Origin: Thiofilum flexile DSM 14609
Lineage (GTDB): Bacteria; Pseudomonadota; Gammaproteobacteria; Thiotrichales; Thiotrichaceae
Length of the DNA: 64,000 bases
Direction: 5' to 3'
NCBI RefSeq assembly: GCF_000380185.1
Contig: NZ_KB904749.1
Coordinates: 1-64,000, forward strand
Shown: positions 1-9,379 of the stretch, in pieces
Layout: every line of letters begins with the position of its first letter
How positions within the stretch are numbered: the first letter of the stretch is position 1
Program-made: the position numbers and the translations under genes
Notes under the pieces: generated by a model
The model's input: only the letters and a program-made list of their open reading frames with translations
The model's database searches: none
What the model was told of the DNA's origin: nothing

Positions 1-271
1 GAAACCCGTTGTGAGAAGCCTATGGGATCAGCTATTACTGCGTAAGCGGGCGATTATTGAGACCATCAATGATCAACTAAAAAATCAATCTCAAGTCGAG
101 CATTCTCGTCATCGTTCTTTGACGAATTATATGGCAGATGTGGTCGCGGGATTGATTGCTTATACCTATCAACCCCGAAAACCCTCGTTAAATCTTAGTA
201 GCTCTGCACTTATTGCATTGTAATCAATGAATTAACAGATTTTCTTATGTCGAACTCAGGTTGTATAGGGT
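1..271 (+). mobile_element. Right end of an IS982-like insertion sequence
   Basis: The window opens inside an insertion sequence: the 3' part of its transposase is followed by about 48 bases of non-coding DNA. The likely terminal inverted repeat is the sequence ending ...TTGTATAGGGT at about 271, which read inward starts ACCCTATACAACC. IS982 elements commonly start with ACCC. The left end lies outside the window, so neither the partner repeat nor a target duplication can be checked. The end point is inferred. Confidence 0.55.
2..223 (+). CDS. IS982 family transposase, C-terminal fragment (runs off the left edge)
   Basis: Reading in frame from base 2 gives about 73 residues. They contain the block LLRKRAIIETINDQLK, then IEHSRHRS-like and AGLIAYTYQPRKPSL-like blocks, which I recognise as the C-terminal end of IS982-family DDE transposases. 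The protein normally has about 290 residues, so most of it, including the catalytic aspartates, lies upstream of the window. Whether the whole copy is intact cannot be judged. A GTG at 11 could be mistaken for a start but the frame is open to the edge. Confidence 0.75.
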   Translation, partial: KPVVRSLWDQLLLRKRAIIETINDQLKNQSQVEHSRHRSLTNYMADVVAGLIAYTYQPRKPSLNLSSSALIAL

Positions 272-313
272 CTGTTAAAGTGGGAGGTACTGTTTGTATT
301 TTAAGGCTTAACG

Positions 314-631
314 ATGGAAGACATCCTGCTAGGCATCCCCCTCATCATAATTGTTATCTTAGTAAGAGTTATAATTCCAGTAGTGATTTTATTACTGCCA
401 TGTGTAGCAATTAGCAACTTGGCAACCAAAATTTTGCCAGCTCACTATAACATTACACCCAAGATATTGATTGTTCCCTCAATAGTGTTGGCAATAGTGA
501 CTATGGCTATAATGAGTGTATTCAAAATTTCAGATCCATCTATTGTTGATTTTGTATTGTTTTCTGTAGTTTGGGTGCCTGCTTTATCGGTTGCTATTGT
601 TATTTATAATCTAGTACGAAAAAATAAATAA
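314..631 (+). CDS. Small hypothetical membrane protein
   Basis: This 105-residue protein is almost wholly hydrophobic, with about three membrane-spanning segments (residues 5-35, 45-70 and 75-100) and a short basic tail (RKNK). It has no signal peptide cleavage site and no motif I recognise. The ribosome binding site is weak (AAGG a few bases upstream). It lies between the end of an insertion sequence and a convergent AraC-type regulator, with eight bases separating the two stop codons. It could be a cargo gene next to the insertion sequence; function is unknown. Confidence 0.5.
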   Translation: MEDILLGIPLIIIVILVRVIIPVVILLLPCVAISNLATKILPAHYNITPKILIVPSIVLAIVTMAIMSVFKISDPSIVDFVLFSVVWVPALSVAIVIYNLVRKNK

Positions 632-638
632 TAGTGGT

Positions 639-1649
639 CTAGCCAGTGCTAGTCTTGAGCATTAGCTTACGAAAAGCGCTCGGTGTCATGCCGGTAATTT
701 CCCGAAACGCTGAATAGAAATTAGACTGCGAATTAAAGCCTACACTTAAACCAATCGAGAGCACCGAAGCCTTTGGTTCGTTAATCAATTGCGTCTTAGC
801 CGCCTCTACTCGCCATTCACGCATATAACGTGCAAAGCCTTTGCCAAGTTGGGTATTAATCAGTTCAGACAGTTGATGGCTGGTGATACCTAATTCATGG
901 GCGAGGGTAGCAAGGTCTAGCTCAGGATCGGTGAAGCGTTGTTGCTGCATCAGGGTGGTTAAGCGCTCTAATACTTGCGGGCAATCCACTTGGGTGAGGG
1001 TGGAGACTGCATAGGTTTCTTGCGCTGCTTCGGTGACTTGTTCGGGTAATTCGGGGGCGAGGTTTAACACAAAATTAGTCAATAAAAAGGCTAATCCAAT
1101 GGCAGTCGCATAGAGGCTGAAAAACACTTGCTCCGTTAACCACGGTAGGAGTAATACCAAGCCTGATACCGCTAAGGCGATGATAAATACCGCACTGAGT
1201 ATCAATAGCTCCCCTTTAAAGCGATTACGTTGGGCACGAAGCGCATACACACTCGTAGCGAGCCAGATTAAATACCCCGCTCCGATTAAAAAAGCCCATA
1301 GTAGTGCTTGGTGAGGCCTCAGCATAAAGCCTAGTAAAACAGGTAAATAATGTAATAGTTGCGATGGTCTATAGTGGGGCGTGCCATAGAGAAAGGGCTT
1401 GTTGAATAGATAAAAAGTAGGAGCAATGGCAAATAAAGTACAACTGTAGCCTAGGCTATGAATGAAGGGCGATTGAAACTGTAAGAAAGCAAAATGGCTG
1501 AGTTGTAGGATACTTAATAACCCTAGTAATAGCAGACCTAATAAGGCTTGCAGCCGCCCTAACTGAGTCCGTAGACGAGTAATGCTGAGTAATAAAGCAC
1601 TAAATAGGGAGTAGCCGATGAGTAAGAGTGCAAAATTAGTTAGTAACAT
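639..1649 (-). CDS. AraC family regulator with an N-terminal membrane domain
   Basis: The 336-residue protein has about seven hydrophobic helices in residues 1-205, then an AraC/XylS DNA-binding domain at about 230-336. The HTH part shows LGITSHQLSELIN (first helix-turn-helix) and GFNSQSNFYSAFREITGMTPSAFR-type spacing for the second, the usual family hallmark. Membrane-bound AraC regulators sense signals at the membrane and act directly on promoters; the ligand cannot be read here. The start follows a GAGAGAGGA purine stretch. The gene stands alone, facing away from the ribbon-helix-helix gene, so it may control itself or distant targets. Confidence 0.85.
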   Translation of the reverse strand: MLLTNFALLLIGYSLFSALLLSITRLRTQLGRLQALLGLLLLGLLSILQLSHFAFLQFQSPFIHSLGYSCTLFAIAPTFYLFNKPFLYGTPHYRPSQLLHYLPVLLGFMLRPHQALLWAFLIGAGYLIWLATSVYALRAQRNRFKGELLILSAVFIIALAVSGLVLLLPWLTEQVFFSLYATAIGLAFLLTNFVLNLAPELPEQVTEAAQETYAVSTLTQVDCPQVLERLTTLMQQQRFTDPELDLATLAHELGITSHQLSELINTQLGKGFARYMREWRVEAAKTQLINEPKASVLSIGLSVGFNSQSNFYSAFREITGMTPSAFRKLMLKTSTG

Positions 1650-1726
1650 ATAGTTAAATTTCCTCTCTCTAAAAATAAGCTTATCCTAAGAGGTGGCACT
1701 AGGTAACACTGATTAAGAGATTCATC

Positions 1727-1993
1727 ATGGTAGAGAAGAATACACATACAGGCTCATCGGGTACTACTTTCATTAAATTAGGCGCTCGTAAAGAGGCTTT
1801 AGCACAGTTGGCTAAACATAAACAACGCTCTTTACATAGTTTGGTATTAGAGGCTGTTGATAATTATGTCGCTCAAGAGCAAGCGCGGTTAGAGTACGAA
1901 GCGCAAGCGATGCGTTCCTATGAGAATTTTCAAGCAACGGGTTTACATATTACGCTAGATGAGCTGGAAACAGGCCAACATCTAAAGGGCTAG
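1727..1993 (+). CDS. Ribbon-helix-helix (CopG/Arc-like) protein, orphan antitoxin-like
   Basis: This 88-residue protein has a short beta strand (TTFIKLGAR) followed by two helices (EALAQLAKHKQRS and LHSLVLEAVDNYVAQ), the pattern of CopG/Arc-type ribbon-helix-helix DNA-binding proteins. The acidic C-terminal half (YENFQATGLHITLDELE) resembles the toxin-wrapping tail of antitoxins that accompany ParE/RelE toxins. No toxin gene follows: the next gene is guaB 96 bases on. It is therefore either a solitary regulator or an antitoxin that has lost its partner. The family call is moderate, the antitoxin role is inferred. Confidence 0.65.
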   Translation: MVEKNTHTGSSGTTFIKLGARKEALAQLAKHKQRSLHSLVLEAVDNYVAQEQARLEYEAQAMRSYENFQATGLHITLDELETGQHLKG

Positions 1994-3547
<1,554 letters not shown>

Positions 3548-3549
3548 CT

Positions 3550-5127
3550 ATGAACCACGATATTCATTCTGACCGAATTCTCATCTTAGATTTTGGTTCA
3601 CAATACACTCAGCTGATCGCACGACGGGTGCGTGAAATAGGCGTTTATTGTGAAATTCTACCTTGGGATATTACCGAACAAGACGTGATTGAGTTTGGGG
3701 CGAAAGGGATTATTCTCTCCGGTAGTCCTGAGTCGGTCACACAAACTAATGCACCCTTTGCCCCGCCTAATGTATTTACTTTAGGTTTGCCAGTACTGGG
3801 TATTTGCTACGGCATGCAAACGATGGCGGTGCAATTAGGGGGTAAGGTTGAAGGCTCTGATCATAGCGAGTTTGGCTATGCATCGGTACGAGCGCGAGGA
3901 CATACCCGATTACTCAATCATATTGCTGACTCGACCACTGCCGAAGGGCATGGCATGTTGGACGTATGGATGTCACACGGGGATAAAGTGACGGAAATGC
4001 CAGCAGGCTTTAAGCTCATGGCGAGTACCGATAGTGCCCCGATTGCGGCGATGGCAGATGAGTCTCGTCAACTCTATGCGTTGCAATTTCACCCAGAAGT
4101 CACCCATACCAAACAGGGTAAAGCGATTTTAGAGCGTTTTGTACGGGATATTTCTGGCTGTGCAGGCTTATGGACGACGAGCAATATTATTGAAGACAGC
4201 ATTGAGCGAGTACGTGCTCAGGTTGGCTCGGATGAGGTGATTCTAGGCTTATCTGGCGGGGTGGACTCCTCGGTTGTAGCCGCTTTACTGCACAAAGCGA
4301 TTGGTGATCAGCTTACCTGTGTCTTTGTTGATACTGGACTCTTACGCTATCAAGAAGGTGATCAAGTAATGAATACCTTCGCCGAGCATATGGGTGTCAA
4401 AGTGATTCGTGTCAATGCGGAAGAGCGCTTTCTGACCGAATTAAAAGGCGTATCCGATCCTGAAGCGAAACGTAAAATTATTGGTCGAGTCTTCGTTGAA
4501 ATTTTTGACGAAGAATCCCAAAAACTCAGCAATGCTAGATGGCTAGCTCAAGGTACGATTTATCCCGATGTGATTGAATCGGCAGGCAGTAAAACCGGCA
4601 AAGCGCATGTGATTAAATCGCATCACAATGTGGGTGGCTTACCTGAACATATGAAACTAGGCTTAGTAGAACCCTTACGCGAGCTATTCAAAGACGAAGT
4701 TCGCGTCATGGGGGTGGCACTAGGTTTACCGCCAGCGATGGTTTATCGCCATCCTTTCCCCGGCCCTGGTTTAGGGGTGCGGATTTTAGGTGAGGTGAAA
4801 AAAGAGTATGCCGATGTATTGCGCCTAGCTGATCATATTTTCATTGAAGAGTTACGTAAACACGATTTATATGACAAAACGGCGCAAGCCTTTGCGGTAT
4901 TTCTGCCGGTGAAGTCGGTCGGAGTGACCGGAGACGGGCGGCGTTATGATCATGTGATCGCACTACGTGCGGTGGAAACGATTGATTTTATGACCGCCCG
5001 TTGGGCCTATTTACCCTATGAGTTTTTGGATGTGGTATCGCGCCGCATTATCAATGAACTCAAAGGGGTATCGCGTGTGGTGTATGATATCTCTGGTAAA
5101 CCACCGGCTACGATTGAGTGGGAGTGA
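3550..5127 (+). CDS. guaA: GMP synthase (glutamine-hydrolysing)
   Basis: GuaA converts XMP to GMP using ATP and ammonia released from glutamine. Both halves are present in 525 residues: a class I glutamine amidotransferase domain (about 8-205) with the nucleophile Cys86 in GICYGMQ and the partner His/Glu in QFHPEVTH, then an ATP-pyrophosphatase domain with the P-loop [10 protein letters not shown] near 230 and the C-terminal dimerisation domain ending in KPPATIEWE, as in Escherichia coli. It starts two bases after the guaB stop, so translation is probably coupled. A strong terminator follows. Confidence 0.98.
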   Translation: MNHDIHSDRILILDFGSQYTQLIARRVREIGVYCEILPWDITEQDVIEFGAKGIILSGSPESVTQTNAPFAPPNVFTLGLPVLGICYGMQTMAVQLGGKVEGSDHSEFGYASVRARGHTRLLNHIADSTTAEGHGMLDVWMSHGDKVTEMPAGFKLMASTDSAPIAAMADESRQLYALQFHPEVTHTKQGKAILERFVRDISGCAGLWTTSNIIEDSIERVRAQVGSDEVILGLSGGVDSSVVAALLHKAIGDQLTCVFVDTGLLRYQEGDQVMNTFAEHMGVKVIRVNAEERFLTELKGVSDPEAKRKIIGRVFVEIFDEESQKLSNARWLAQGTIYPDVIESAGSKTGKAHVIKSHHNVGGLPEHMKLGLVEPLRELFKDEVRVMGVALGLPPAMVYRHPFPGPGLGVRILGEVKKEYADVLRLADHIFIEELRKHDLYDKTAQAFAVFLPVKSVGVTGDGRRYDHVIALRAVETIDFMTARWAYLPYEFLDVVSRRIINELKGVSRVVYDISGKPPATIEWE

Positions 5128-5163
5128 TCATAGATTAGTAGTGACTGACTAGCAGAAGTTAAC

Positions 5164-5199
5164 AGATAAGCCCATGGAAGCGTGGGCTTATCTATTTTT
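5164..5199 (+). terminator. Rho-independent terminator of guaBA
   Basis: A perfect 11-base stem, AGATAAGCCCA (5164-5174) with TGGGCTTATCT (5183-5193), has an 8-base loop and is followed by ATTTTTG. This fits an intrinsic terminator for the guaBA transcript. Confidence 0.88.
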
Positions 5200-5309
5200 G
5201 TGTTTGAAATGTTTATAAGTACTCCGATTATAGGGCGTTTTTTTATTACAAGTGATGCCGGTTTTTTGATTGAAAACCATGGCATAACTATATGTAATTA
5301 AAGTAAAAA

Positions 5310-5338
5310 TTGAATTTTATAAGAATATCTATTAAAAT
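5310..5338 (+). promoter_or_regulatory. Predicted sigma-70 promoter of the DUF6088-Fic pair
   Basis: TTGAAT (5310-5315), a 17-base spacer and TAAAAT (5333-5338) lie about 30 bases before the start of the downstream gene in an AT-rich stretch. Spacing and sequence fit a vegetative promoter. Confidence 0.6.
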
Positions 5339-5367
5339 AGTAGTATAGGTATGAAGAGGTACTTGTC

Positions 5368-6039
5368 ATGAAACTTGAAGCTCGCATGCGCCAGTCGATC
5401 AAACGTCGTTCAGGGACTGTGATATTTCGCTCAGATATTGCTGCTTTAGGAAGCCAGACACAGGTAACACATGTGTTGAATGCCCTATTAAAGAAAGGCG
5501 AGCTTCTGCGGTTGGCCTCAGGAGTTTATGCGAAGGCAAAGCAAGTGGCAGGAAATGGGCAGGTAAGACCTCAAGCAAGTCTGGAGACGATTATCCGTGA
5601 GGTTACTAAGAAATGGGGGCTTGTATTACATGAAAAGCCCACCCCTTTTAGTTCTGGAAGTACAGACGAGATTGTCATTGAGACGGAAACGCCCCGAATT
5701 TCACGCAAGCTGATGATTGATGGAAGGATAGTGTGGGTACGCAGCCAGCGGCGCAAACCTAAAAATAACGCTTTATCTCTACAGCAAACAATCCCGACCA
5801 AGGGGGTGGCTCGCTATATACAAGATCTTGCTTATCAGCATCAAATTATTTACACCGATAACCCAATGGATCAGTGGGCTGATACGGTCACACGTTTGGC
5901 TGGGGATGAGGTGAAATCGGATGGTATTGAAGATCTTCTTATTGCATTGAAACGAGCTGGAAAACTCTCGAAGCAAGATGTTGCGATATTAGCGGTTAAT
6001 TACTTGAGGGAGCGGCAACAGAGTGTTCGACCCATTTAA
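5368..6039 (+). CDS. DUF6088 family winged-helix protein (AbiEi-like, putative antitoxin)
   Basis: The 223-residue protein begins with a winged-helix-like section (about 1-60: IKRRSGTVIFRSDIAAL, then VTHVLNALLKKGELLRLASGVYAK), which matches the DUF6088/AbiEi-type transcriptional antitoxin layout. The middle and C-terminal parts have no motif I can name. It overlaps the downstream fic gene by 17 bases, so the two are co-translated. DUF6088 proteins usually precede a nucleotidyltransferase toxin of the AbiEii kind; here the partner is a Fic protein. It has no visible Fic-inhibitory (S/T)xxxE(G/N) motif, so it would act differently from classical Fic antitoxins, if it is one. Confidence 0.7.
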   Translation: MKLEARMRQSIKRRSGTVIFRSDIAALGSQTQVTHVLNALLKKGELLRLASGVYAKAKQVAGNGQVRPQASLETIIREVTKKWGLVLHEKPTPFSSGSTDEIVIETETPRISRKLMIDGRIVWVRSQRRKPKNNALSLQQTIPTKGVARYIQDLAYQHQIIYTDNPMDQWADTVTRLAGDEVKSDGIEDLLIALKRAGKLSKQDVAILAVNYLRERQQSVRPI

Positions 6040-6742
6040 GGATTTTGACCAAGCGGGTTACTTGCGTAATCGATTTAAAGAAAAAGATCCAGATATTGTA
6101 CGTGAGCTTGAGCACACAATGTTTCGTGCTGGGTTAGATGAGGCCTTGGCTTATGTGGCAAAGCGTAAAACGCTCGTTTATGAAGATTTTCTCGCTGTTC
6201 ATCGTATTTTGTTCTTAGAACTCTACCCTTGGGCTGGTCAGGATCGTGCAGCAACAGCACCCAACAGTGCTGTATCTAAGGCTAATATAATGTTTTGCCA
6301 CCCCTTTGATGTTCGACGTGCTGTGGAGGAGGGGCTACGTATAGGACAAAATAAAAAGGCTCTACGTCATCGTTTGGGTGAGGTAATGGGGTGGTTTGCT
6401 TATGGGCACCCATTTCTTGATGGGAATGGTCGTACTATGCTGATCATCCACAGTGAGCTTTGCCATCGAGCAGGCTTTTGCATTGAGTGGCAACGCACAC
6501 ATAAAGTAGATTATCTGACCGCATTGAGTGCTGAAATATCTGCTCCGGGTAAAGGACATTTGGATTGTTACTTAAGCCCTTTCATCGGTGTATTGCGTAA
6601 TCGAGAGTGGTGGGGTGGTTCTATTGATAGTATTCAAGGGTTGGATGGACGCAGTGTTCAGAATACGGTGGATGGTGACTATTCTGATGCCCATGTAGCG
6701 CAGAAGTATCAGGAGTTCGAGATGAATCGTAATCGTCATTGA
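6023..6742 (+). CDS. Fic family protein (putative AMP-transferase toxin)
   Basis: Fic proteins transfer AMP or another nucleotide part to hydroxyl groups of target proteins. The 239-residue protein has the complete catalytic signature HPFLDGNGR at residues 129-137 (catalytic His129, anion-hole Asn135, Arg137), preceded by the flap-like LYPWAGQDR section near 68-75. The start is a GTG inside the upstream gene, with a GGGAGCGG purine stretch upstream. I see no inhibitory (S/T)xxxE(G/N) helix in this protein, so control must come from elsewhere, perhaps the upstream DUF6088 protein. The C-terminal tail past 200 is unassigned. Toxin role is inferred; substrate unknown. Confidence 0.85.
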   Translation: MFDPFKDFDQAGYLRNRFKEKDPDIVRELEHTMFRAGLDEALAYVAKRKTLVYEDFLAVHRILFLELYPWAGQDRAATAPNSAVSKANIMFCHPFDVRRAVEEGLRIGQNKKALRHRLGEVMGWFAYGHPFLDGNGRTMLIIHSELCHRAGFCIEWQRTHKVDYLTALSAEISAPGKGHLDCYLSPFIGVLRNREWWGGSIDSIQGLDGRSVQNTVDGDYSDAHVAQKYQEFEMNRNRH

Positions 6743-6844
6743 GAATAATCAGTAATAGAGGGCAATGATATGCCCATGAATTAGCTTCACGTCACTAGCC
6801 AAAGCGTAGTATGTTCACTACGCTTTCGGTCAAAAGGATTTTTC

Positions 6845-7642
6845 ATGTCATTAGAAGTTTTAGAGCGCTCTGCAGCAGCGTCCGATTCGGCTGTGCCTAT
6901 TTTATTTGTCCACGGCATTTTAAGTGGTGCTTGGATTTGGGATGAGTATTTTATGCCTTGGTTTGCTAAACGAGGTTTTCATCCTTTTGCAGTCAGTTTA
7001 CGTGGGCATGGTAACTCACCAGCGGGTAAGCCCTTAGATCAATTGGCTCTGCATGATTTTGTGGCAGATGTACGCCAAACGGTGTTACGTATTCAACAAT
7101 CCACCGGACGCGAGCCGATATTAGTCGGGCATTCCATGGGTGGAATGGTGGTGCAGCGCTATTTATCCGAGTATCAAGCGCCTGCTGCGGTATTAATGTG
7201 TAGCTTGCCCCCGCAAGGCATGATGCCATTGTCGATTTCGAGTACCTTGACGAATCCACTACTCGCTATGCAAATGGCGAAGGTGTATAGCTTTCCTGAA
7301 ATGGCGGATACCAGTTTTGCCCGTGATATTTTGTTTTATCACCCAGCGGAAGAGACAGACCTAGCGCGTTGGTTTGCGACACCGCAACGCGAATCAATGC
7401 GTTTGTTGTGGGATTTAAATATGGCTTTGCCTTTGGTATCGCGGGTGATGAAAACGCCATTAAGTGTAGTGGGGGCGCGTCATGATCGCTTAGTACCCAC
7501 CGGTATTGTGCAATGGACGGCGAGCACTTACCGTTGTCAATTGGATTGGGTGAATGCCGGACATGCCGTGATGCTAGAACAAAATTGGCAAGAAACGGCT
7601 CAAGTCCTACAAAATAGCGTTCAAGGCTTGCTCGTAGCATAG
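6845..7642 (+). CDS. Alpha/beta hydrolase
   Basis: The 265-residue protein is a single-domain alpha/beta hydrolase. It shows the oxyanion HG motif FVHGIL at 21-26, the nucleophile elbow VGHSMGG with Ser97, a late acid in GARHDRLVP and the catalytic His in NAGHAVMLEQNW near the C-terminus, so the triad is complete. Substrate cannot be told: esterases, lipases and C-C hydrolases share this frame. No signal peptide, so it acts in the cytosol. It stands alone, followed by a convergent toxin gene across a 51-base repeat. Confidence 0.88.
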   Translation: MSLEVLERSAAASDSAVPILFVHGILSGAWIWDEYFMPWFAKRGFHPFAVSLRGHGNSPAGKPLDQLALHDFVADVRQTVLRIQQSTGREPILVGHSMGGMVVQRYLSEYQAPAAVLMCSLPPQGMMPLSISSTLTNPLLAMQMAKVYSFPEMADTSFARDILFYHPAEETDLARWFATPQRESMRLLWDLNMALPLVSRVMKTPLSVVGARHDRLVPTGIVQWTASTYRCQLDWVNAGHAVMLEQNWQETAQVLQNSVQGLLVA

Positions 7643-7693
7643 GCTTTGCGCCCTCTCATTCCGCGTGTATAGTGACTGATCATGATGAATAGT
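7643..7693. repeat. 51-base direct repeat, copy 1 (left side of phd-doc)
   Basis: This sequence matches 8410-8460 over 51 bases with one mismatch (C at 7655, T at 8422). The similarity continues as AGTCACTATGC after a small gap. In copy 2 that tail is the cysM start region; here the same bases supply the doc stop codon. The two copies enclose the phd-doc module exactly. Confidence 0.92.
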
Positions 7694-7699
7694 CACTAT
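7669..7699. other. Nine-base hairpin between two convergent genes
   Basis: ATAGTGACT (7669-7677) pairs perfectly with AGTCACTAT (7691-7699) around a 13-base loop. It sits between the ends of the hydrolase and doc genes and could act as a two-way transcription stop, although no T run follows on either side. Confidence 0.5.
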
Positions 7700-8079
7700 G
7701 CCCCAATGATGTGGCTGCGCAGCCAAGCCGCTAAATCTTGCTCATCTCGCTTACCTTGTGCTACTTCAATAATCACATCGGCGGCTTCTATCACATCAAA
7801 CGTTGGATCAATCCCATTTAACACCAGGCAGATATTCATAGCGGTAAACGCTGTGCGCTTATTACCATCATTGAATACATGCCCTACCGCTAATACGGTG
7901 GCATAGGTCGCTGCTAGTTCGTAAACATCGTTGATTAAACCATAAGTTAGGCGATTTTCGACGCGTGCTAATGCACTGACTAGCGACTTATCGCCTGCTA
8001 AACCCGCTAACTCGCCTTCATACAGTACTTGCTCGTGTAGGTACTCAATCTCTTCAGCACTTAATAAAACGTAAGTCAT
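7696..8079 (-). CDS. doc: Doc toxin (death-on-curing, Fic fold)
   Basis: Doc proteins are small Fic-fold kinases that phosphorylate elongation factor EF-Tu and stop translation until neutralised by Phd. The 127-residue length is typical. The signature HVFNDGNKR lies at 67-75 (His67, Asp71, Asn73, Lys74, Arg75), with the Doc-type Lys in place of the Gly of AMPylating Fic proteins. The N-terminus MTYVLLSAEEIEYLHEQ is characteristic. It overlaps the phd stop by one base (TAATG), so the antitoxin is made first. The stop codon falls inside the left flanking repeat. Confidence 0.93.
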   Translation of the reverse strand: MTYVLLSAEEIEYLHEQVLYEGELAGLAGDKSLVSALARVENRLTYGLINDVYELAATYATVLAVGHVFNDGNKRTAFTAMNICLVLNGIDPTFDVIEAADVIIEVAQGKRDEQDLAAWLRSHIIGA

Positions 8080-8327
8080 TATTTATCCCGCAAATAATCT
8101 AATGCAGGGGTAAGCCGTTGTTTCTGAATAGCAAAAGCCTGTTTGACAGCCTCTAAACCCGCAGGACGAGCCGGAATGATTTCCACGGCACTGATGGGTA
8201 CGAAATAACCCACTACTTGATTACGATTTAGAATAGCAATAGGGGTATCACCCGCTTGACTAAAAATCTTGGCAGGCTCGCGTAGTTCAGTCATGGAAAC
8301 CGTTTTTGTAGTCAATAAGGTCTGCAT
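8079..8327 (-). CDS. phd: Phd/YefM family antitoxin
   Basis: Phd binds and inhibits Doc and, with it, represses their shared promoter. The 82-residue protein has the Phd/YefM N-terminal DNA-binding fold: VSMTELREPAKIF, then DTPIAILNRNQVVGYFVPI. The C-terminal tail (EAVKQAFAIQKQRLTPALDYLRDK) would be the Doc-binding part. It is the first gene of the operon, and its promoter should lie in the AT-rich 8330-8400 stretch. The whole module is bracketed by direct repeats, which points to acquisition as a unit. Confidence 0.9.
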   Translation of the reverse strand: MQTLLTTKTVSMTELREPAKIFSQAGDTPIAILNRNQVVGYFVPISAVEIIPARPAGLEAVKQAFAIQKQRLTPALDYLRDK

Positions 8328-8409
8328 ATTGTGTATCCTAATACATAGTTAAATATGAATTTAAGTATATAGTACAACAAAAGCATCACAACTGAACATG
8401 TAGAGAGGA

Positions 8410-8460
8410 GCTTTGCGCCCTTTCATTCCGCGTGTATAGTGACTGATCATGATGAATAGT
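8410..8460. repeat. 51-base direct repeat, copy 2 (upstream of cysM)
   Basis: Partner of 7643-7693 (50 of 51 bases identical). It forms the immediate 5' region of cysM, which suggests that this copy is the original and the other was made when the phd-doc module arrived. Confidence 0.92.
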
Positions 8461-8475
8461 TAGATGAGTCACTAT
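8436..8475 (+). promoter_or_regulatory. Hairpin covering the cysM start codon
   Basis: ATAGTGACT (8436-8444) can pair perfectly with AGTCACTAT (8467-8475). The right arm contains the first two bases of the cysM ATG (8474-8476), and no strong Shine-Dalgarno sequence precedes it, only GATGAG. Folding would hide the start site. A regulatory role is inferred. Confidence 0.4.
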
Positions 8476-9370
8476 GCGCTATCCAACGCTGGAATCCTTT
8501 ATTGGTAATACCCCTTTAGTCGAATTACAACGTCTGTCTGCTCAGACGAGCAATACTTTATTAGTTAAATTAGAGGGCAATAACCCTGCCGGATCGGTCA
8601 AAGATCGGCCTGCCTATTCTATGATTCAACAAGCTGAATTACGGGGCGATATTAAAGCAGGCGATACCTTAATTGAGGCGACTAGTGGTAATACCGGTAT
8701 TGCGTTAGCCATGGTTGCTGCGATGAAAGGCTATAAGATGCTACTCATTATGCCAGACACCATGAGTGCCGAGCGTCGTGCATCTATGCGAGCCTATGGA
8801 GCGGAGTTGATTTTGGTGAGTAAAGAGCAAGGCGGCATGGAAGGGGCGCGTGATTTAGCTTTGCAAATGGAGCGTGAAGGGAAGGGTAAAGTATTAAACC
8901 AATTTGCCAATCCTGATAATCCTCGTGCTCATTATGTAGGAACTGGGCCAGAGATTTGGCGCGATACGCAAGGACAGGTCACTCATTTTGTCAGTAGCAT
9001 GGGTACGACGGGAACCATTATGGGAACCGGACGCTATCTCAAAGAGCAAAACCCTGAAATTCAAATTGTTGGGGTACGTCCAGCCACGCAACAAGATCAG
9101 ATTCCGGGGATTCGCCGTTGGACGCCGGAATATTTGCCCCAAATTTTTAATCCCGCCCTGATTGATCTAGAGATAGATGTCACCCAAGTAGAGGCCGAGA
9201 CCACTATGCGCCGCTTAGCGACTGAGGAGGGCATTTTTTGTGGCGTATCCTCCGGTGGAGCGGTGGCTGCTGCCCTTAGACTCGCACAGACCGTGGAGCA
9301 TGCTACCATAGTCACCATTATCTGTGATCGGGGTGATCGCTATATTTCCACAGGCGTTTTTCCGGCTTAA
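8474..9370 (+). CDS. cysM: Cysteine synthase B (O-acetylserine sulfhydrylase B)
   Basis: CysM joins O-acetylserine with sulfide (or thiosulfate, giving S-sulfocysteine) in a PLP reaction. The PLP lysine is Lys43 in NPAGSVKDRPA, and the phosphate-binding loop TSGNTGIA and the C-terminal GVSSGGAVAAA block are intact. The 298-residue length and the substrate loop with SSMGTTGTIMG agree with the B type rather than CysK, whose equivalents are longer with a different loop. The exonuclease gene follows nine bases later and is probably co-transcribed. Confidence 0.95.
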   Translation: MRYPTLESFIGNTPLVELQRLSAQTSNTLLVKLEGNNPAGSVKDRPAYSMIQQAELRGDIKAGDTLIEATSGNTGIALAMVAAMKGYKMLLIMPDTMSAERRASMRAYGAELILVSKEQGGMEGARDLALQMEREGKGKVLNQFANPDNPRAHYVGTGPEIWRDTQGQVTHFVSSMGTTGTIMGTGRYLKEQNPEIQIVGVRPATQQDQIPGIRRWTPEYLPQIFNPALIDLEIDVTQVEAETTMRRLATEEGIFCGVSSGGAVAAALRLAQTVEHATIVTIICDRGDRYISTGVFPA

Positions 9371-9379
9371 AGGACAAAA

